64,000 nt of DNA from assembly GCF_013408295.1 (NCBI RefSeq), contig NZ_JACBYQ010000002.1, positions 1,302,001 to 1,366,000 on the forward strand, in the 5' to 3' direction. The notes beneath the pieces were generated by a model. The model had not been told where the DNA came from, searched no databases, and saw only the letters and a list, made by a program, of their open reading frames with translations. Made by a program: the position numbers and the translations under genes. The first letter of the stretch is position 1. Each line of letters begins with the position of its first letter. Source of the stretch: Psychromicrobium silvestre. GTDB taxonomy: Bacteria > Actinomycetota > Actinomycetes > Actinomycetales > Micrococcaceae. Below are positions 1-7,246 of the stretch, piece after piece.

Positions 1-458
1 GGTTCGATAAAGCCGGTGGCGTCCCGGACGGCGTCGTCCGCGCCGCCTAGCATGAAGGCCAGCGTTCCGGCGGCGGCACCGCTGATGCCCCCGGAGACCG
101 GGGAATCGACGAAGCGGAATCCACGGGCTGCGGATTGCTCATGGCAGAAGCGGGAGGTCTCGATATCCACCGTGGAGCTATCCGCCAGCAGCGTGCTGGT
201 CTTGGCATTGGCCCAGATTCCTTCCGGGCCGTCAAAGACGCTGCGCACATGTTCGCCCTTGGGCAGCATGGTAAATACCACCTCGGCATCCAACACAGCG
301 GCCGCGATGTTCTCCACGATCTCCACGCCCTCAGCAGCGGCAGCGGCGCAGGCCTCGGGGTTTAGATCAAAAGCCCGTACCCGGTGGCCCGCCTTGACCA
401 GATTCGCCGTCATCGGTCCGCCCATATTTCCCAGGCCGATCCATCCGTAATTCGTCAC
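1..458 (-). CDS. mmsB: 3-hydroxyisobutyrate dehydrogenase, 3' end cut by window edge
   Basis: NAD-dependent beta-hydroxyacid dehydrogenase that would oxidise 3-hydroxyisobutyrate to methylmalonate semialdehyde in valine breakdown. Only the N-terminal 152 residues are in the window. They show the Rossmann dinucleotide motif GLGNMGGPM at residues 7-15 and the substrate-loop signature DSPVSGG near residue 120, both diagnostic of the family. The start is GTG at 456-458, preceded by an AGGAGG-type ribosome site about 8 bases upstream; no ATG start fits. It is divergent from the LysR gene that follows, which may regulate it. The C-terminal half, including the catalytic Lys, lies outside, so an intact enzyme is assumed, not seen. 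Confidence 0.88.
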   Translation of the reverse strand, partial: MTNYGWIGLGNMGGPMTANLVKAGHRVRAFDLNPEACAAAAAEGVEIVENIAAAVLDAEVVFTMLPKGEHVRSVFDGPEGIWANAKTSTLLADSSTVDIETSRFCHEQSAARGFRFVDSPVSGGISGAAAGTLAFMLGGADDAVRDATGFIE

Positions 459-549
459 GAGTCCTCCTTCAGTCGCTGTGATGAAAACCACTCTATGACG
501 GACGTAGATGCCGATCAACGCACAAACAGAACCAATCTTGCAAGCATCC

Positions 550-565
550 TGTGCATGAATGCACA
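550..565. promoter_or_regulatory. Perfect palindrome, candidate LysR operator
   Basis: TGTGCAT-GA-ATGCACA is a perfect 7-bp inverted repeat with a 2-base spacer in the divergent region between mmsB and the LysR gene. LysR-type regulators bind dyads of T-N11-A form between themselves and a divergent target, so this is a good candidate autoregulatory/target site. The position overlaps a possible upstream ATG of the LysR gene, one reason to prefer the later start. Binding is inferred. Confidence 0.5.
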
Positions 566-573
566 ATGTATGG

Positions 574-1494
574 ATGGAGCAAGGCTTTGATGAACACCGA
601 CACCTCGAGGACCTAATGACTTTCCTGGCGGTCGCCAGGCTAGGTCGATACAACGCGGCCGGTGAAGCGTTGGGAGTGAACCATTCCACCGTTTCCCGGC
701 GGATCCGCTCGTTGGAGAAGGCGATGGGTGGGCGGGTCCTGGTTCGCACGCCCACCGGCTGGGAGGTCACCGGCCTGGGTCGTCAAGCCTTGACCACCGC
801 CGAAGAGATTGAGCGGGCGCTGGCGTCCTTGGCACAGCGTAGCCAGGACGGAGAGATGAAGGGGATGATCCGGGTGGCGGCGCCGGATGCCTTTTCCACC
901 GAGTTCGCGGTGCCCGCGCTGGCTAGATTACAACAGCAAAATCCGGGTCTCACGGTCGAGCTGATCAGCGCCACCCAACGAGTCCGGCAGAATCGTTCCG
1001 GGGTGGACCTGGAAGTGGTGGTGGGCAAGCCGTTCGTACACAAGGCGATCGCCGTACGGCTGATGGACTATGAGCTCGGACTTTACGCCAGCCAGGACTA
1101 TCTGGACCGTTTCGGCACCCCACAGGGCCTGCCGGAGCTGGCCGGGCACCGGATTAATTTCTATATCGAGTCAGCCCTGCGCATCGACGATCTGGATCGG
1201 GCCACCGAAAGCCTTCCGCAATGCCGCCGCGGCATCGACTCCACGAGCGTCTTCGCCCACGTCGCCGCCACCGAAGCCGGGGCGGGCATCGGTCTGCTGC
1301 CCAGCTACCTGGGCGAGCAGCGTCCCGGCTTGCGGAGGCTGCTCGCCCAGGAATATGCGCATCCTTTGTCCTACTGGGCGGTGGTCCGGGAGGAGGCAAT
1401 GCGTAATCCCGTGGTGGCCGCCACTATCGATGCTCTGCAGAGCAAAGGCGCCGCAGGCATCGACAGTAGAGCATCGATAACAGAGCATCGATAA
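574..1494 (+). CDS. LysR family transcriptional regulator
   Basis: DNA-binding regulator of 306 residues. The N-terminal winged helix-turn-helix covers about residues 9-68 (core AGEALGVNHSTVSRRIRSLE), followed by a linker helix and a periplasmic-binding-like effector domain from about residue 90. Family members normally activate a divergent gene in response to a small metabolite; here the divergent gene is mmsB, so control of valine or branched-acid catabolism is a reasonable inference. The start is uncertain: in-frame ATGs exist at 559, 574 and 616. I chose 574 because it gives the usual short stretch before the HTH and lies outside the palindrome at 550-565. The 3' end runs into a 14-bp tandem repeat that includes the stop codon. 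Confidence 0.85.
   Translation: MEQGFDEHRHLEDLMTFLAVARLGRYNAAGEALGVNHSTVSRRIRSLEKAMGGRVLVRTPTGWEVTGLGRQALTTAEEIERALASLAQRSQDGEMKGMIRVAAPDAFSTEFAVPALARLQQQNPGLTVELISATQRVRQNRSGVDLEVVVGKPFVHKAIAVRLMDYELGLYASQDYLDRFGTPQGLPELAGHRINFYIESALRIDDLDRATESLPQCRRGIDSTSVFAHVAATEAGAGIGLLPSYLGEQRPGLRRLLAQEYAHPLSYWAVVREEAMRNPVVAATIDALQSKGAAGIDSRASITEHR
1425..1493. terminator. Possible stem-loop at the LysR / MHS transporter convergence
   Basis: Bases 1425-1437 (TATCGATGCTCTG) are the exact reverse complement of 1481-1493, giving a 13-bp stem with a 43-base loop. It sits at the convergent 3' ends of the LysR gene and the transporter gene and may serve both. There is no T-run, and the right arm can slip between tandem repeat units, so function is uncertain. 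Confidence 0.35.
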
Positions 1495-1512
1495 CAGAGC
1501 ATCGACAGTAGC
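1457..1512. repeat. Four tandem copies of a 14-bp unit
   Basis: Units GCATCGACAGTAGA, GCATCGATAACAGA (twice) and GCATCGACAGTAGC lie head to tail at 1457-1470, 1471-1484, 1485-1498 and 1499-1512. The two outer units share one variant and the two inner ones another. Because 14 is not a multiple of 3, each added unit changes the reading frame, so copy number sets where the LysR protein ends (currently at 1494). Confidence 0.9.
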
Positions 1513-1529
1513 GCTGATAGAGGTGCCGC

Positions 1530-2909
1530 CTAGGCCGTAGCCAATCGCTGCCGATCCACTTCATCCAGTTCTCGCAAGGAAGAGCCCTTGGTTTCGCGGA
1601 GGAAATAGACGGCAACCAAGGTGATTACCGCCGCGATTGCCATGTAGATGGAGATGGGCACCCAGCTGCCGAATTGATTCAACAGCGAGGTAGCGATCAC
1701 CGGAGCGAGTGAACCCGCCACAATGGAGGTCACCTGGTACCCCAGCGAAACACCCGAGTACCGCATCCGGGTGGGGAACATCTCCGACATAATGGCGGGC
1801 TGACCCGCGTACATGAGCGCGTGAACCATTAGCCCCAGACAGATCGTGAGCAGGATGATCCAATCGTTTTTGGTGTTAAAGAGCGGGAAGCAGATGAAGC
1901 CCCAAACGATCATCAGCGCGGCTCCCAGCGCATAGAGCGGGCGTCGCCCAATTGTGTCGGTGAGACGGCCCACCAGGGGAACCACGATGAAATGCAGCAC
2001 ATGCGCACCTAGCAACAAGATCAGAATGGTGGAAGTGACCATCTTGAGCTGCGAACTCAGATAGGTGATGGAGAAGGTCACCACCATGTAGTAGAGAATG
2101 TTCTCGCCTACGCGTAGACCCATTGCGGTAAAGACGCCGCGCGGGTAAAGCCGGAAAACCTGGAAGACGCCGTAGCCGGCCTTCTGATTCTCCTCTAGCT
2201 CGCGCTTGGCCTCCTGGAAAATGGGGGCGTCGGTGATCCGGGAGCGGATGTAATAGCCGACGGCGACAATCACCACGGAGAGCCAGAAGCCCACCCGCCA
2301 GCCCCAGGCCAGGAAGGCGTCCGCGCTCAGGGTGCCGGAGAGCACCAGGAGCACCAAGGTGGCAATAATATTGCCCATCGGCACCGCTGCTTGCGGCCAG
2401 CTGGCCCAGAAACCGCGTTCCTTGTCGGGGGAGTGCTCAGCCACCAGTAGGACTGCACCACCCCATTCACCGCCCACCGCGAATCCCTGCAGGAAGCGCA
2501 AGATGATCAGGAACACCGGGGCCAGGTAGCCAACCTGTCCGAAGGTGGGCAGGCAGCCCATTAGGAAGGTGGTTACGCCGACCAGGATAATCGCGAATTG
2601 CAGCAGTTTTTTACGGCCGTACTTATCGCCGAAATGGCCAAATATCACCCCGCCGATGGGGCGGGCTACGAAACCAACGGCATAGGTCAGAAAGGCTTTG
2701 ATGATCCCATCCAGCACATTGCCGGTATCCGGGAAGAAGATCTTGCCGAACACCAGGGTGGCCGCGGTGGCGTAGAGAAAGAATTCGTACCACTCCACAA
2801 CGGTTCCGGCCATCGAGGCCATTACCACCCGCTTGAGCCCGTTCTGTTTGGTTGCTCCGACCGTGCTTTCCCCCGATGGAATAGGTGCGGTTTGACTGCT
2901 ATTTGGCAC
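1530..2909 (-). CDS. MFS transporter, metabolite:H+ symporter (MHS) family
   Basis: Twelve-helix proton symporter of 459 residues in the cytoplasmic membrane, of the ShiA/ProP/KgtP (MHS) type, likely importing an organic acid or other small metabolite. Seen: the MHS hallmark EWYEFFLYATAATLVF near residue 39, the loop 2-3 motif GHFGDKYGRKK near residue 91, and QGFAVGGEWGGA near residue 140. The start is GTG at 2907-2909 with GGGAGG about 8 bases upstream. It converges on the LysR gene and is divergent from the DUF3052 gene across a 160-base regulatory region. Substrate cannot be told from sequence; proximity to mmsB suggests a carboxylate but this is weak. Confidence 0.88.
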   Translation of the reverse strand: MPNSSQTAPIPSGESTVGATKQNGLKRVVMASMAGTVVEWYEFFLYATAATLVFGKIFFPDTGNVLDGIIKAFLTYAVGFVARPIGGVIFGHFGDKYGRKKLLQFAIILVGVTTFLMGCLPTFGQVGYLAPVFLIILRFLQGFAVGGEWGGAVLLVAEHSPDKERGFWASWPQAAVPMGNIIATLVLLVLSGTLSADAFLAWGWRVGFWLSVVIVAVGYYIRSRITDAPIFQEAKRELEENQKAGYGVFQVFRLYPRGVFTAMGLRVGENILYYMVVTFSITYLSSQLKMVTSTILILLLGAHVLHFIVVPLVGRLTDTIGRRPLYALGAALMIVWGFICFPLFNTKNDWIILLTICLGLMVHALMYAGQPAIMSEMFPTRMRYSGVSLGYQVTSIVAGSLAPVIATSLLNQFGSWVPISIYMAIAAVITLVAVYFLRETKGSSLRELDEVDRQRLATA

Positions 2910-3029
2910 TGACTACCTCCCTGTAGCTACAGGTGCATCACCTCACCACAACAGCTTTGTCCATTGTGAGGCGGAACACACTTCTAGTTTAGGAGTATTC
3001 AGTTTCGTTCCTTGCGCATCAAGCGCGAC

Positions 3030-3052
3030 TTTTGCGCGTCTACTGCGCAAAA
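3030..3052. promoter_or_regulatory. Inverted repeat in divergent promoter region
   Basis: TTTTGCGC - 7 bases - GCGCAAAA is a perfect 8-bp inverted repeat in the 163-base region (2910-3072) between the MHS transporter and the DUF3052 gene. A second palindrome, CTGTAGCTACAG, lies at 2921-2932 next to the transporter ribosome site. Both look like operators; which regulator uses them is unknown. Confidence 0.45.
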
Positions 3053-3072
3053 ATGTGCAGTATGGTGTGGCC

Positions 3073-3510
3073 ATGACGAACAATCAGTCCGGCTCAGCCG
3101 GCTATTCCGGCACGCCGCTGGTGAGGAAAATCGGCATTAAGGCTGGCCATCGACTGCGGTTCAGCGGGCGACCCGAAGGATGGGAACTACCGGGACTACC
3201 GGAACAGGTCACCGAATTTGATACCGAGGTGAGGGCGGAGGACAGCCCGGAAGCCGACGTCGTACTTGCCTTCTTTCGCGAACTGACAGTTCTGCGTGCC
3301 GCCAGCTCGAAACTGGCTCTGGAACTTGATGACCGGGCAATGCTTTGGATCGCTTGGCCGCGGAAGGCGGCCGGGCACCGCAGCGATATTACCGAGAATT
3401 CATTGCGTGAGCTGCTTTTGCCCTTGGGGCTGGTTGATGTGAAGGTTGCCGCGCTGGATCACGATTGGTCGGGCTTGAAGTTTGTCCGACGCAAAGAAAA
3501 CCGAGGCTGA
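3073..3510 (+). CDS. DUF3052 family protein
   Basis: Conserved actinobacterial protein of unknown function, 145 residues. The family's opening GYSGTPLVRKIGIKAGHRL and the later core around MLWIAWPRKAAGHRSDITEN are clear; the C-terminal half resembles a cofactor-free methyltransferase-like fold in related proteins, without a visible SAM motif here. The start at 3073 is preferred over an in-frame ATG at 3055 because homologues begin just before the GYSGTP block, but the ribosome site is weak in both cases. It is monocistronic and ends in a GC-rich hairpin shared with the convergent small membrane protein gene. Confidence 0.85.
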   Translation: MTNNQSGSAGYSGTPLVRKIGIKAGHRLRFSGRPEGWELPGLPEQVTEFDTEVRAEDSPEADVVLAFFRELTVLRAASSKLALELDDRAMLWIAWPRKAAGHRSDITENSLRELLLPLGLVDVKVAALDHDWSGLKFVRRKENRG

Positions 3511-3532
3511 GCACTTAGATGCGCAGCCTCGG
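3501..3532. terminator. Bidirectional terminator-like hairpin
   Basis: CCGAGGCTG at 3501-3509 pairs with CAGCCTCGG at 3524-3532 (9 bp, extendable past one mismatch). It overlaps the DUF3052 stop codon and faces the 3' end of the convergent membrane-protein gene. No T-tract on either side. Confidence 0.55.
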
Positions 3533-3550
3533 CCTAGGAGCCAGTGCGGT

Positions 3551-3805
3551 TTAGAACTCGCCGGAGGGCTTCCGCTTGGCGGTCTTCACCATTGACTTGC
3601 GTCCGGTGTCCGAGCGGCCCAGGAAGGTCTGCGGAACCCAGAAGGAGAGGAAGAACAAGCCAAGGCCGATGGCGAACGGCCAGACATTCTGCAAGGTGCC
3701 CCAGGAGAAGGCCACGATGCCGCCCAGGAAGAGGACGAAGAAAAGCAGGAAAAGCAGGATTGAGGAGAGCAGGCTGTTCTCCCGCTCAGGTTCTTGGTAT
3801 GACAA
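3551..3805 (-). CDS. Small two-helix membrane protein, unknown function
   Basis: An 84-residue protein with two predicted membrane helices at about residues 13-34 and 41-60, joined by a very short loop, and a basic tail ending RKSMVKTAKRKPSGEF. I do not recognise a named family. Start is TTG at 3803-3805, supported by AGGAGG five to six bases upstream; there is no usable ATG. It lies 32 bases downstream of deoC on the same strand and may be the last gene of the nucleoside-salvage operon, though nothing in the protein suggests a role in it. Confidence 0.7.
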   Translation of the reverse strand: MSYQEPERENSLLSSILLFLLFFVLFLGGIVAFSWGTLQNVWPFAIGLGLFFLSFWVPQTFLGRSDTGRKSMVKTAKRKPSGEF

Positions 3806-3837
3806 AATTTCCTCCTGGAATCGACGTCGAGATAATT

Positions 3838-4512
3838 CTAATACGAGCTGGTACCGGTACCACCGGTGACGATCGCAATGCCGGAGCTGGCACCGATTCG
3901 GCTGGCCCCTGCGGCGATCATAGCCTCGGCGTCCTCACGGCTACGCACCCCACCGGAAGCTTTGACACCGATAGAAGGCCCGACCACCGAACGCATCAGG
4001 GCGACGTCCTCGGCGGTGGCTCCACCGCCATTGAAGCCAGTGGAGGTTTTGACGAAATCCGCCCCAGCCTCAACGGCTGCCTGACAGGCCAGCACCTTCT
4101 GCTCATCGCTGAGCAGCGAAGTTTCGATAATGACCTTCAAAATGGCGCCACCGGCGTGTACCGCCTCGGCAACGGCAGCGATGTCATCGACCAGGGCACC
4201 CTTGTCTCCGGCCCGGGCGGCGGCAATATTGATCACCATATCCACCTCATCGGCACCGTCCAGCGTCGCCCCGCGAGCTTCGAAGACCTTGACATCGGTG
4301 GGGGTAGCGCCCAGCGGGAAACCGACCACCGAGCAACTTAGCACGGAGGAATCACGCAAGGCATTGTGTACCGTCTTGATCCACACCGGGTTGACGCAGA
4401 CCGATTTGAAACCGTACTGCACGGCCTCGGCGCAGACCCGAAGGATATCGGTCTGAGAGGCCTCCGGCTTCAACAGCGTATGGTCGATGAACGGGGCCAG
4501 ATTCTCAGTCAT
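3838..4512 (-). CDS. deoC: Deoxyribose-phosphate aldolase
   Basis: Class I aldolase that cleaves 2-deoxyribose-5-phosphate into glyceraldehyde-3-phosphate and acetaldehyde in deoxynucleoside catabolism. The 224 residues show the TIM-barrel strand motifs FIDHTLLKP (8-16), VGFPLG, the Schiff-base Lys in FVKTSTGF (about residue 154) and VKASGGVR with the second catalytic Lys. ATG start at 4512. It lies 12 bases downstream of a phosphosugar mutase and 3' of purine nucleoside phosphorylase, so the three enzymes form the path from deoxynucleoside to central metabolites. The acetaldehyde it produces could be a substrate for the aldehyde dehydrogenase encoded at 12746-14269. Confidence 0.95.
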   Translation of the reverse strand: MTENLAPFIDHTLLKPEASQTDILRVCAEAVQYGFKSVCVNPVWIKTVHNALRDSSVLSCSVVGFPLGATPTDVKVFEARGATLDGADEVDMVINIAAARAGDKGALVDDIAAVAEAVHAGGAILKVIIETSLLSDEQKVLACQAAVEAGADFVKTSTGFNGGGATAEDVALMRSVVGPSIGVKASGGVRSREDAEAMIAAGASRIGASSGIAIVTGGTGTSSY

Positions 4513-4524
4513 GCACTGATTCTC

Positions 4525-6297
4525 TCAGAGTCCCAGGGCCTCGCGCACATCGTCCAGCACGGCGTCGAGCGCTGCCCTGGCCTTACGCCGGGATTGCTGG
4601 GCATCGGCCGCTGATTCCACCGGCACGATCACCTCGAGGTAGCACTTCAATTTCGGCTCGGTCCCGCTGGGGCGAATGATCACCCGGCTGCCGTCCCGAG
4701 TCAAATACAACAAGCCATCCGTCGGCGGCAGGCTCTCACTGCCGACCGCAAGATCCACCGAGGTTTCTACTGCCGAGCCACCGAAACTCTGCGGCGGGTG
4801 CTCCCGTAGCCTATTCATCATCGCGCCTAGCAGTCCAAGATCAGCCACCCGAACGCTGAGCTGATCGGAGGCATGCAAGCCGTGACGCAACGCCAGCTCG
4901 TCCAGGGTGTCGAAGATACTGCGACCAGCGGCTTTGGCATCGGCGGCAAACTCGGCGAGCAGCAGGGCGGCGGAAATGCCATCCTTATCTCGCACCAGAG
5001 ACGGAGCCACACAGTAACCAAGTGCCTCTTCATAGCCATAAGTCAGGCCGGGAACCCGGGAGATCCACTTGAATCCGGTGAGCGTCTGGACATGGCCGAA
5101 GCCATTGGCTTCGGCGATCTTGGCCAGCAGGCGGGAGGAAACGATGGAATTAGCGAACACCCCGCGGGAGCCGGAAGTATCCGGCTGGCCGCCTTTGGCT
5201 CGGCCGGCATCCAATCGGGCGACAATATGGGCGCCCAGTAAGGCTCCTACCTCATCACCGCGAAGCATCCGCCAGGATCCGCTGCTCGGGTCCAGTGCGG
5301 CCACTGCGGCTCGGTCGGCGTCGGGGTCGTTGGCCAGCACGATATCCGCGCCAACCTCGGCTGCGGTCTGCAAAGCCAAGTCCAAGGCGCCCGGCTCTTC
5401 GGGGTTAGGGAAAGCCACAGTAGGGAAATCGGGATCGGGTGCGGCTTGGGCGGTGACCAGGGTGACGTCCTGGAATCCACCGGCCCGCAGCACCTGCTCG
5501 GCGGTCTCCCCGCCCACCCCATGCATCGGCGTCAACACGATCTTTAGCTCGCGGGCCGGGAACGCTTCCTGTTTGAGCAGTTCGACGAGTCCTTGACGGT
5601 AGCCGGCGATCAGCTCGGTCGGCACGCTCTGCCAGCCGGAATCGGCTAGCTGGATGGAACTCAGTTCGCCAACCGCGGTGATTTTGGCGGCAATCAGGGC
5701 ATCGAAAGGAGCCACGATCTGTGAACCGCGGCCGGATTCTTCCACCGCCCGTCCGCCAAGGTAGACCTTATAGCCGTTGTCCTGTGGTGGGTTGTGGCTG
5801 GCGGTGACCATCACGCCACCCTCGCAACCGAGTGCGCGCACCGCGAAGGCGAGCAGCGGGGTAGGCAGGGCTGAGGGCATCAAAAAGGTCTCGATCCCCG
5901 CTGCCGTGAAGATTGCTGCCGTTTCCTGGGCGAAGATATCGGAATTGTGTCGGGCGTCGAAGCCGACGACGGCGCGTGGCCGGTAAGCTTCGGAAGCCTG
6001 AGCTGCCTGCTCCAATAAGAAAGCGGCTAGTCCGGCGGCCGCCCGACGTACCACCACCCGGTTCATCCGGTTCGGACCGGCGCCCAGTGCTGCTCGTAGC
6101 CCGGCGGTACCAAACTGAAGGGTGCCGGCGAAGGCGTCTTGGAGCTCCTGGTGGGCTTGGGCAGCCAAATCTGGATCGACGTCGTGCGCCTCAGCCGCTT
6201 CGAGCAATGCTCGCAATTCGCCTGCTGTTGCGGGATCCGGATCGGCATCCGCCCATTCTTGGGCACTCTTGAGGAGCTGGGGGTCGAGGGGACTCAT
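4525..6297 (-). CDS. pmmB: Phosphosugar mutase (phosphomannomutase / phosphopentomutase type)
   Basis: Alpha-D-phosphohexomutase superfamily enzyme of 590 residues that moves phosphate between C1 and the terminal carbon of a sugar. The catalytic phosphoserine loop TASHNPPQDNGYK (near residue 165), the metal-binding loop DPDADR (near residue 323), a GYEEALGY sugar-binding loop and the C-terminal phosphate site RPSGTEPKLK are all present. The length matches the PGM2-like group. Sitting between nucleoside phosphorylase and deoC, it most likely converts (deoxy)ribose-1-phosphate to the 5-phosphate, replacing an unrelated DeoB; this is inference from context. The symbol follows the mycobacterial homologue, which has the same neighbour. 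Confidence 0.88.
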   Translation of the reverse strand: MSPLDPQLLKSAQEWADADPDPATAGELRALLEAAEAHDVDPDLAAQAHQELQDAFAGTLQFGTAGLRAALGAGPNRMNRVVVRRAAAGLAAFLLEQAAQASEAYRPRAVVGFDARHNSDIFAQETAAIFTAAGIETFLMPSALPTPLLAFAVRALGCEGGVMVTASHNPPQDNGYKVYLGGRAVEESGRGSQIVAPFDALIAAKITAVGELSSIQLADSGWQSVPTELIAGYRQGLVELLKQEAFPARELKIVLTPMHGVGGETAEQVLRAGGFQDVTLVTAQAAPDPDFPTVAFPNPEEPGALDLALQTAAEVGADIVLANDPDADRAAVAALDPSSGSWRMLRGDEVGALLGAHIVARLDAGRAKGGQPDTSGSRGVFANSIVSSRLLAKIAEANGFGHVQTLTGFKWISRVPGLTYGYEEALGYCVAPSLVRDKDGISAALLLAEFAADAKAAGRSIFDTLDELALRHGLHASDQLSVRVADLGLLGAMMNRLREHPPQSFGGSAVETSVDLAVGSESLPPTDGLLYLTRDGSRVIIRPSGTEPKLKCYLEVIVPVESAADAQQSRRKARAALDAVLDDVREALGL

Positions 6298-6348
6298 GGT
6301 TCTAACCTATCGTGCTTCACGCCGAAACAATTCGTTGAACTGAAGCTA

Positions 6349-7161
6349 TTAGAGCCGTCCGATGATCTCGGCCAGCAGCGCGGAGATCCGTGGACCTGCG
6401 GCTTCACCAGCCTCGATAACCTCCTGGTGGCTTAGTGGAGTATCGGAGATTCCGGCCGCCAGATTGGTCACCAGGGAGATGCCGAAGACCTCCATACCAA
6501 CGTGTCGCGCCGCGATGGCTTCCAGCGCCGTGGACATGCCCACCAGACTGGCGCCGATGTGCTTGGCGTACTGCACTTCGGCCGGGGTTTCGTAGTGCGG
6601 GCCGGTGAACTGAGCGTAAATGCCTTCATCCAAGGAAGGGTCGACCTCTCGAGCCAGATCGCGCAGTCGCGAGGAGTACAGATCCGTCAGGTCCACGAAG
6701 GTGGCACCCTCCAGTGGGGAGGCCGCGGTCAGGTTGATGTGGTCGCTGATCAATACCGGGGTGCCTGGGGTCCACGCCGGGTTGAGCCCGCCACAGCCAT
6801 TGGTCAACACCAGTGTCTTTGCGCCGGTGGCCGCAGCGGTGCGGACGCCGTGTACTACCGCCCGGACGCCCTTGCCCTCGTAGTAGTGAGTGCGGGCGCC
6901 AAGTACGAGCGCGCGTTTGCCCTCTTTTGTCAGCACCGAGCGGATGGTGCCGACGTGTCCGGCCACTGCTGGCGCAGAGAATCCTGGGACGTCGGTGGCT
7001 TGCAGGGTAGCCGTGGTCTCACCGATGAGATCGGCCGCTGCACCCCAGCCCGAACCTAATACCAGCGCTACGTCGTGCTGCGGGACGCCGGTCTGTTCGG
7101 CGATGTAATTGGCCGCTTCGGCGGCGGCGTCGAATGCTTCCTGAAAATTGCTCACCGTCAT
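6349..7161 (-). CDS. punA: Purine-nucleoside phosphorylase
   Basis: Trimeric-type purine nucleoside phosphorylase (270 residues) that splits (deoxy)inosine or (deoxy)guanosine with phosphate into base and sugar-1-phosphate. Seen: the phosphate loop GSGWG near residue 37, GARTHYYEGKG (phosphate-binding His), VLTNGCGGLN near residue 139, and the ribose/purine-site stretch YAQFTGPHYETPAE followed by VGMSTALEA. ATG start at 7161. First gene of a minus-strand run with the phosphosugar mutase (51-base gap) and deoC, and divergent from lpdA across 85 bases. The same gene pair, with lpdA nearby, is found in Mycobacterium. Confidence 0.93.
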   Translation of the reverse strand: MTVSNFQEAFDAAAEAANYIAEQTGVPQHDVALVLGSGWGAAADLIGETTATLQATDVPGFSAPAVAGHVGTIRSVLTKEGKRALVLGARTHYYEGKGVRAVVHGVRTAAATGAKTLVLTNGCGGLNPAWTPGTPVLISDHINLTAASPLEGATFVDLTDLYSSRLRDLAREVDPSLDEGIYAQFTGPHYETPAEVQYAKHIGASLVGMSTALEAIAARHVGMEVFGISLVTNLAAGISDTPLSHQEVIEAGEAAGPRISALLAEIIGRL

Positions 7162-7246
7162 AACATACCGGCAGAGCCGGGTCAGGAGTATGTAAAGGAG
7201 TGTCCAGGCTTGGTGCGGGCCGCCGGATGGGCGAGAATAGTGGACT

